The notes under the pieces: generated by a model
Seen by the model: the letters and a program-made list of their open reading frames with translations, nothing else
Databases searched by the model: none
Told to the model about the DNA's origin: nothing
In this document: piece by piece, positions 57,730-64,000 of the stretch
How positions within the stretch are numbered: position 1 is the stretch's first letter
Layout of the letters: each line of letters starts with the position of its first letter
Assembly (NCBI GenBank): GCA_016618085.1
Contig: JABLTG010000061.1
Location: 35,498 to 99,497 of the forward strand
Direction: 5' to 3'
From: Neovahlkampfia damariscottae
Lineage: Eukaryota; Heterolobosea; Selenaionea; Neovahlkampfiida; Neovahlkampfiidae
DNA length: 64,000 nucleotides
Translations under genes and position numbers: made by a program

Positions 57730-58059
57730 TTATTATTCTGTATTAAATGAACCAATCAAAATAATAAACCAATCATTGAACGAAAGAAAACATTAATTTT
57801 GTGAAGGTATCGAAAACGATCATGAAAACTGGTAGCTATCATGGATATAGCTTGGGAATTCAATCAAAAAAGAAAGATTTTGTAAACACACAATAATTAT
57901 GAAATTATTGACGTTCAACTTTAAATCTCAAACCTTCATCGTGTCGTGAGTTTTATAATTTATAAACTCCATTTCCAATTTCAACTTTCCAATTTATCCA
58001 GATAAATTTGGTTGGTCAATTTTGACAAACAAATCAAAACCAATTTACTGTTCAACAAC
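57730..58059. other. intergenic region between divergent PSMG1 and Kelch-RhoGEF
   Basis: 330 bp with no ORF of note. It holds the two PSMG1 CCAAT boxes near the left end, and TTGGTTGGTCAA plus a CCAAT box at 58040-58044 near the right end. The central 200 bp is less AT-biased than usual (several CG dinucleotides), but I found no tRNA A/B boxes or clear snoRNA boxes. Confidence 0.5.
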
Positions 58060-60743
58060 ATGACTTCATTCTTTCCATGGAATATTGTCAATACAAAAAA
58101 TGAACCATCTTCTGCTTTATATCAGCACAGTTCATTAGTTATTGATGAACAAATCTATAGTAGGAACTCTTTTTATTAATTCATGTTTGATAGTATTTGG
58201 AGGTGAAAATGAAAAGAGAACTTGGACTAACTCTTTAAATATTTTCAATATAAATGATTTAAAATGGACAATCATCTCAGAATGGAAAGAAAGTCAAACA
58301 AAACCACCAAATGTTGATGGACACACTGCAGTTTTATATAACAATGAAATGATAATATATGGAGGATCATCAGATTCCAATTGTTCAATTTATTCTTTAA
58401 ATATCAGTAAGTGAACTTTATTTGACAATGAAGAAAATAATGAATGGAAAAAGATTGAAGTTAAAAAAGAACCAAAAAAACGAACATTGCATTCAAGTTG
58501 TTTATTTGAAGATTATATTTATACATTTGGTGGAAAATCAATTAATTCATTATTGAGTCAAAAGGTAAAAATAATATTTTAATAATTCAATCCATGATTA
58601 GTTTTTAAATGATTTTAATAAATTTAATTTAAAAACGAAAGAGTGGAAAGAAATAAATATAAAAGAAGAAGGAAATGATTTAATTTCATCAAGATGTGGA
58701 CATACATGCAATATATTTCAAAATGATAAATTAATAATATTTGGTGGATTAGGTGAAAATCAATATTATTTCAATGATACATTTATTTTTAATTTAAAAG
58801 ATCAAAAAATAAAACAAATAAAATGTAAAGGTAATATACCAAAAGGAAGAGAAAGACATACATCTTTAATGTTTAATGAAAATGAATTATATATTTTTGG
58901 TGGATGGACAAAAGGTGGACCATCTTATGAATTATTTTGTTTAAATTTAAATAATTTTGAATGGAAACAAATATCATTAGCATCAGAATTATACTTAGAT
59001 GATGATGGTATGAGATTTGGTTCTTCATGTTTTTTATCTCAAAATATATTTTGTGTTTTTGGTGGTAAAAATGAGAATTGGAAAAATTATTCAAATATTA
59101 TATCTTTTAACAAAGAAAATAAGATATTGATTGAAAATAAAAAAAAAGTGGGAATAACAATGAATGATAAACTACAATCTATTGAAGAAGAAGTAATAAT
59201 GAATAAAGAAATATTAGAGAATAAAGAATTAAAGAATGATATACAAGTTAATAAAATAAATAATGAACAAATAAAAGGAATAAATAAAAGAATATCAAAA
59301 TCAACAATAAATGAAAAGAAAAAAGAAAGAAGAGAAAAATATAAATTAAGAAAAAAGAGTTTAGAAGTAATACCAACATTATCATTATTTGAAATTGAAA
59401 AAGAAAATAAAATATTATCATCACCAAAAAAGAATGAAGATATATTTATAGAAAATAAAGATAATGAATTAGAAAGTATTATATCTAAATTAATATCACC
59501 TAGAACAAAAAAAGTATATTCTGAAAATGTAATGAAAGAATTAAAAGAATTTAGTAAACAAAAAAGATATACATCACCACCTATAAATACAACAACAATA
59601 ACAACAACAACATTAATAAATAATGATATAACACCATTAATTATAACAATTAGTAAAGAAAGAGAAGAAATATTATACAAAAAAAGATGTAAAATTATTG
59701 ATGAATTTTTAGAAACAGAAAGAACATATGTTAATGATTTAAGTGTTTTGAATATTAAATTTATTATACCATTAAGAAATATATTAAATGAAGAAGAAAT
59801 GATAAAAATATTTTTTGGTTTAGAAGAAATAATTTCAATAAATAATGAATTCTTAACTCAATTAGAAAAAATATCAAGAATTGAAAAAGATAAAGAAAAT
59901 ACAAAAGAAATTAATTTATCAAGTTTATTATTTGAATTTTCAAATTCTTTTTTGAATTATTCAAATTTTATAATTAATTATAAGAATAGTATTAAAACAG
60001 TTAATGATTTATTTATAAATAATGAAAAGTTTCAAAAATATATTGTTAATATTAGAATGGATTGTTTAAAATTAACAAATCAAAGACATTCAAATTTAAA
60101 TTCATTTTTAATAACTCCAGTACAAAGATTACCAAGTAAACTAAAAAATATATTTTTAATTTATTTTTTTTAAAAAGGATATAGATTATTATTGAGTGAT
60201 TTATTAAAAAATACACCAAAAATATTAAATGAAAATGTTTATGAAGATATAAAAGAATCTTTAGATGAAATTCATAAAATTACATTAAAATTAAATGAAA
60301 AACAAAGAGATTTAGAAAATGCAGAGAGGTTATCTCAAATTGAAAATGAATTTAATTTGACGTTAAAAGATAAAAAGTATATAAAAGAGATTGAAACTAT
60401 CTCAAATCGAAAGAAATGTTTATTAATATTGCTAAATGATACTTGTTTAATAATAAAAAATCAAACAAGTTTGTTTGGAAATGTGAAAAAAGATATTAAA
60501 CAAGTTCCTCTGAAGATCAATACTTATGTAGTCCCAAACTCAATGGATAAGACACATTGTGGTTTCACTTTGACTAATGAAAATATAAAAGAAAAATTTG
60601 ATTTTGGCAGTGATGATAATTTATCTGATTCTTGGGTTAAATCTATCAGAGATCAAATTGATTTATGTACAGGAAAAAAGGGAAGAATAACAATTTCTCA
60701 AGAACAACAATTGATGTTAAATGCATCAATACCCACTTTCTAA
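58060..60743 (+). CDS. Kelch-repeat RhoGEF (Kelch-DH-PH)
   Basis: A multi-exon gene. Kelch blades carry the FGG signature (CLIVFGGENEKRTW, EMIIYGGSSDSN, YIYTFGGKSINS, KLIIFGGLGENQYYFNDTF, ELYIFGGWTKGG, IFCVFGGKNENW). After a Lys/Glu-rich linker with Ser/Pro sites comes a DH domain (IIDEFLETERTYVNDLSVL, then LITPVQRLPRYRLLLSDLL, joined across an intron at about 60136-60178). A PH-type domain follows (CLLILLNDTCLII, DSWVKSIRDQIDLC). DH-PH proteins activate Rho-family GTPases; Kelch propellers bind partners such as actin. Control of cell motility is therefore the likely role. The 5' intron (about 58128-58158) is inferred from frame. Confidence 0.87.
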
Positions 60744-61114
60744 TAGAAAACATTACTTTTTACTCAACAACCTTCACATTTTGTCAAATTCTGAACATTT
60801 ATCCTCATTCTTAAATTCTGTCACAAATAAACATCAAAAATTTGTAAGTTAATTCTACCTTTGTTGCCATGTGTGAATCAATGATAATCTATTGGAAGAT
60901 TGGGAAGAAGAATCTTCAGAATCAAGTGATCACTCAGAATCAAATTATGACTCTGTTGCAGGGTTTTGATGCTGTTGATAACTTGTAGTTTTCAAATTGT
61001 GCATTTCAAATCATTTTTTTTCAGCTATTTTGTTGATAACAATTTAAATTTCACCTTTCAAAAAAAGTAACATTGTGAGTCAATCAACTTTCATTGGTCA
61101 AAACAAATTTTGTG
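60744..61114. other. intergenic region with a possible short acidic exon
   Basis: 371 bp upstream of the SAP-HSP70 gene. An open stretch ending at a TGA at 60967-60969 reads WEEESSESSDHSESNYD, which looks like protein rather than noncoding DNA, but no ATG or convincing splice partner is visible. An ATTGG box lies at 61093-61097. The remainder shows nothing I can assign. Confidence 0.35.
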
Positions 61115-63022
61115 ATGAAGAGAAGCAGAAGACAATTCGAAGAAGATTCTGATACAGATACAGATTTAGTCCCAAAACAGTTGGATACATCAAAAGATAT
61201 CCGAGAAATGAATGTAAAAGAATTAAGAGTCGAATATAAAAAACGTGGCATCTCTTATGGAAAATTAACTAAATCTGAAATGATTACAAAGTTATTAAAC
61301 CAAATAAATAATGAAAGAGTCATTGAAAATAGTGATTCTGAAGAAGAAATTGAAAACAAAATAAAACCATCAAACAATTTAGTTCGATCAGTTGAAAAAG
61401 TAAAGAAACAAGTTGGTAAATTAGAAAATGTAATTGGAATAGATTTTGGAGCTACTCATATAGTTATTGTTGAAATTCAAGATGATAAACCCGAAATTAT
61501 TTTAAATCCATATCAAAGTCATTCCAATTCAATTGAAACCAAATTTTATATTGAAAAAGATGGAAATGTTGAATTTTGTACACAAACTAAACCACCAAAA
61601 GGATATGATTTAATATTAAAAATCAAACAAAAAATAGGATTTGGATTAACCAATTTTTCAGATCTTAAAGAATCTAATATAATACCAAATTTATCAGAAG
61701 GTAATAAATTGGCAATACTTTCAGGTTCAAAATATAAAGTACTTGAACCAAAAGAAATTTATCAAAGAATGATGGAAAAAGTATTAAGATTATTATTTGA
61801 ACATGGTAAATTTGATAAAAATACAATATTTTTATTATCAATTCCAAATCAATATTCAGTTAGACAAAGTCAATTTACTTATCCAAATTTATTCAAAGAT
61901 GCTGCTAAAAAAGTTTTAAAAAATTGGAAAGAAAATGTTAAAGTTTATAATGAATCATCAAGTGCTATTAATTATTTTATCATGATAAAAAAGAAATATC
62001 ATGAAAATCAATTAAATTTATTTTTAATTGATATTGGTGATTCATCTATTAATCTTAGTTCTGCTATTATGGAATATGATTCAAAATCAGATCAAAATAA
62101 AATTAAATATTATCATTCTGGTACCATTTTAATAGGTGGTCATACATTTACTGAAATGATTTACAAATTTATTTTAGATAAAATTAAATTAGATTTTCCA
62201 ATTCAAAAACAAGAAAAATTGATCATTGAAGCAAATATTGAAAAATATAAACCTGAATTATGTAATCCAAAATATAAACATCCAATTCCTATCAATAATC
62301 TTTTTGAAGGAGTTTCAATTGATGAAATTAATTCAGATTTAACAATCAATTCAAAAAAAATTATTGAATTATCACAAGAATTATTCAAAAAAATTGAAAA
62401 TTTGATAAAGGAACATTTTAAAACATTTGAACTTAAAATTCCACAAAATATCATTTATTGTGGTGGTGGAATGAATAATAAATCATTAACTCAATTTTTA
62501 AAAGATGGTATTTTTAAAGGAAAGAAAATTGATTCATCAAATCCAACTGAAATTGTTGCAAAGGGATTATTTTATAGATATGCTTTAGAAGAAACAAAAA
62601 ATGATAAAATAATTGCAATTGATTATCCCCCATTTTCAATTTATACATTACTTTATGATGAAGAAAATAATAATGAAAGAAAATTATACAAATTACTTGG
62701 AAAGAATGAATGTGAATTTAATACAAATGTATTTTTATTACATCTTGAAAAGAATACTTATTTTCCATTAATTCAAGTTGATTCTATTGATAAGGTAATT
62801 TCTGAAACTGAATTTCCAAATCTTGAAATTATTTACTTTGGATGTGTTAACTTTTCATCAGTTAAAGGTAAAAATCTTCCAATTCAATTTTGTACAAGTT
62901 GGAAAGATTCAAAGTTATTATTTCAAATGTTCCATAAGAAAGTCAAACATGAAGGGACTCATAATATGGTTTCTGTGAAGGAAAAGAAGCTTTTATTGAA
63001 AGATTTTGATTTTGACAAATAA
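61115..63022 (+). CDS. SAP-domain and HSP70-like fusion protein
   Basis: An intronless frame of about 635 aa. It starts with a basic nuclear-localisation-like MKRSRR and an acidic patch. A SAP motif (MNVKELRVEYKKRGISYGKL, then KSEMITKLL) follows at about residues 30-65; SAP domains bind AT-rich DNA. From about residue 110 an HSP70/actin-type ATPase begins: VIGIDFGATHIVIVEI, IFLLSIPNQYS, NLFLIDIGDSSINLS, HSGTILIGGHTFTEMI and IIYCGGGMNNKSLTQFL. The phosphate loops are diverged from DnaK (no DLGGGTFD). There is a short, atypical C-terminal region and no EEVD. The start follows the ATTGG box at 61093-61097. A chromatin-associated chaperone-like role is inferred only. Confidence 0.8.
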   Translation: MKRSRRQFEEDSDTDTDLVPKQLDTSKDIREMNVKELRVEYKKRGISYGKLTKSEMITKLLNQINNERVIENSDSEEEIENKIKPSNNLVRSVEKVKKQVGKLENVIGIDFGATHIVIVEIQDDKPEIILNPYQSHSNSIETKFYIEKDGNVEFCTQTKPPKGYDLILKIKQKIGFGLTNFSDLKESNIIPNLSEGNKLAILSGSKYKVLEPKEIYQRMMEKVLRLLFEHGKFDKNTIFLLSIPNQYSVRQSQFTYPNLFKDAAKKVLKNWKENVKVYNESSSAINYFIMIKKKYHENQLNLFLIDIGDSSINLSSAIMEYDSKSDQNKIKYYHSGTILIGGHTFTEMIYKFILDKIKLDFPIQKQEKLIIEANIEKYKPELCNPKYKHPIPINNLFEGVSIDEINSDLTINSKKIIELSQELFKKIENLIKEHFKTFELKIPQNIIYCGGGMNNKSLTQFLKDGIFKGKKIDSSNPTEIVAKGLFYRYALEETKNDKIIAIDYPPFSIYTLLYDEENNNERKLYKLLGKNECEFNTNVFLLHLEKNTYFPLIQVDSIDKVISETEFPNLEIIYFGCVNFSSVKGKNLPIQFCTSWKDSKLLFQMFHKKVKHEGTHNMVSVKEKKLLLKDFDFDK

Positions 63023-63033
63023 AAATGATTCTT

Positions 63034-63294
63034 TTAAAATCCAAAATTTCTTAGCTCATAAATCAAATCAATTACACTTTCATCATCCAATTTTTTGAAA
63101 TTTCTTTTCTTTTTTTCTAGATCCATAAGATTCAATCAAATAGATGTATTAATCAACATTTCTGCAAACTCATATTTTTTATAACTAACCCTAACAACTG
63201 AAAAGATCTACTGAAAATTTTGCTCTTTGTGGTATAGCTGAAGAATCCAAATTGGGTTTATTTGAAGTAAAAATATCATCAATCGATGACAATT
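63034..63294 (-). CDS. 3' portion of an unrecognised gene, truncated or incomplete
   Basis: Ending at TAA 63034-63036, 11 bp from the convergent gene, the minus strand reads KKRNFKKLDDESVIDLIYEL and then NFGF. Upstream, across a probable intron of about 75 nt, is an open piece ELSSIDDIFTSNKPNLDSS followed by AIPQRAKFSVDLF. The two parts join in frame. No start codon with a good context is found before 63294. Either an upstream exon was missed, or the 5' end was lost near the telomere. Family unknown. Confidence 0.4.
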
Positions 63295-63780
63295 CTCAGA
63301 TGAACAGACACTTCAAGCTGAAGAAGATCCAATATGCGCGAACAGAACTATCAAAAAATTTAGAAAAAGAAGAAAATTTTCGGAAACCCTGACATTCAAA
63401 ACAGATCGCAACTAAAAATTTTGGATTCTTTTCCTACGATTATTATTTTCTTGTTCTTCCATTCGACAATGTCTTGATTCTACAACAATTTTTGATTATT
63501 CTTCATTAAGTACGAAAGCTTTAAAGTAAATAAATTCGTCAATTCATACAATTTTCCAACAGCCATTTTTAGTTCTCCAGCAAACTCCTTTTATTTATCA
63601 AACTAAACCTTATGAAGTCACAAAAATACCAATCAGGAAGAATAAACATCAAAAAAAAAAGACGAACCACAATTTCGTCAACAAAGCATCAATAAGAAAT
63701 TTTTGGAAAATAATTTGTCCAAATAGGGCGACAAACAAATAGTTTCAAAAGGGTCTTTAAAACGCTAAACTGGTATCTTA
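63295..63780. other. subtelomeric spacer
   Basis: 486 bp without a convincing gene. The base composition is less AT-rich than other spacers and includes several CG dinucleotides. A short minus-strand ORF near 63,460 (MEEQENNN...) is too short to support. No tandem array precedes the telomere-like repeats. Confidence 0.5.
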
Positions 63781-64000
63781 TGAGCTACCTCTGGGTTTGG
63801 ATTTAGATTCGAGTTTGAGTTTGAGTTTGGATTTTGAATTAAGTTTGACTTTGGGTTGAATTTGAGGTTGAGTTTTGAGTTTTGAGTTTTAGGGTTTTAG
63901 GGTTTGGGTTTGGGTTTTGGGTTTTGGGTTTGGGTTTGGGTTTTGGGTTTGGGTTTGGGTTTGGGTTTGGGTTTGGGTTTGGGTTTGGGTTTGGGTTTGG
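63781..64000 (+). repeat. telomere: degenerate then pure TTTGGG repeats
   Basis: Variant units (TTTGAG, TTTGGA, TTTTGAG) grade into two TTTTAGGG units at about 63887-63902. Mixed TTTGGG and TTTTGGG follow to about 63947, then uninterrupted TTTGGG to the last base. The G-rich strand runs 5' to 3' toward the window end, as expected at a right-hand chromosome terminus. Confidence 0.93.

Noticed and set aside
57730-58059. tRNA or snRNA gene in the 330-bp spacer
   Set aside because: No paired A and B boxes, no Sm site or snoRNA C/D boxes in order. The TAGCTATCATGG stretch deviates from an A box at key positions.
63901-64000. Ciliate origin suggested by the TTTGGG telomere
   Set aside because: Well-identified genes end at TAA (HSP90, PSMA4, SPRY) or TGA (GTF3C3), and TAA/TAG never stand in for Gln inside conserved domains, so a Paramecium-type code is excluded.
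1-64000. CRISPR array, operon structure or insertion sequence
   Set aside because: Spliceosomal introns, eukaryotic gene content and telomere repeats rule out a prokaryotic context. No transposase, reverse transcriptase or long terminal repeats were seen.

Overview
The window is AT-rich (roughly three quarters A+T) nuclear DNA from a unicellular eukaryote, running into a chromosome end on the right. Genes are packed on both strands, typically 10-300 bp apart, and many carry several very short GT-AG introns, usually 26-48 nt. The genes use TAA and TGA as ordinary stops, so the standard code applies. This excludes ciliates with reassigned stops, although the telomere repeat at the right end (TTTGGG) resembles theirs. 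Mitochondrial-type proteins (a presequence-bearing cytochrome b561 and an isobutyryl-CoA dehydrogenase) suggest an aerobic protist. Kelch-RhoGEF, 7TM-RGS, RCC1-PH and TSET/coatomer-like proteins would fit an amoeboid or amoeboflagellate lineage, but I cannot name the species.

Layout. Positions 1-3,000 hold a small acidic ORF, a broken 3CxxC zinc-finger gene, UTP23 and a degraded SDR gene. From 3,000 to 16,850 come ELP1, a C2/coiled-coil/DIL protein, a coiled-coil pseudogene, HSP90, a PHD-finger protein and a SPRY protein. From 16,800 to 30,150 come a 7TM-RGS receptor, cytochrome b561, an MDR oxidoreductase, gamma-tubulin, proteasome subunit alpha-4, DRG2, an unknown protein, a possible kleisin, a single-TM protein and a NIPA-like transporter. 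From 30,350 to 48,900 come a TTRAY/coatomer-alpha-like protein, GCN2, an RCC1-PH protein, TFIIIC tau131, isobutyryl-CoA dehydrogenase, ELP4, an unknown protein and a nucleolin-like RRM/RGG protein. From 49,000 to 63,000 come a two-pore-channel-like protein, PA2G4, a charged protein, Aquarius, a small TM protein, proteasome chaperone PAC1, a Kelch-DH-PH RhoGEF and a SAP-HSP70 fusion. From 63,034 the sequence becomes subtelomeric and ends in telomere repeats.

Most genes are housekeeping: translation and tRNA modification (ELP1, ELP4, GCN2, DRG2, PA2G4), ribosome biogenesis (UTP23, nucleolin-like), proteasome (PSMA4, PSMG1), splicing (Aquarius), Pol III transcription (TFIIIC) and chaperones. They are not an operon; linkage looks incidental. 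A CCAAT/ATTGG box (often GACCAATCA) lies within about 100 bp of nearly every start codon, in both orientations, and is frequently shared by divergent genes.

Exon boundaries were worked out by hand from GT-AG sites, family alignment from memory, and the requirement that spliced lengths divide by three. Where a protein length is given, the exon set closed in frame. Items of most interest: start codons isolated as 3-nt exons in two proteasome-related genes, a probable 2-nt microexon in DRG2, convergent genes whose stop codons overlap, a 31-bp bidirectional promoter, the 7TM-RGS, the SAP-HSP70 fusion, and a two-pore channel lacking recognisable K+ filters.
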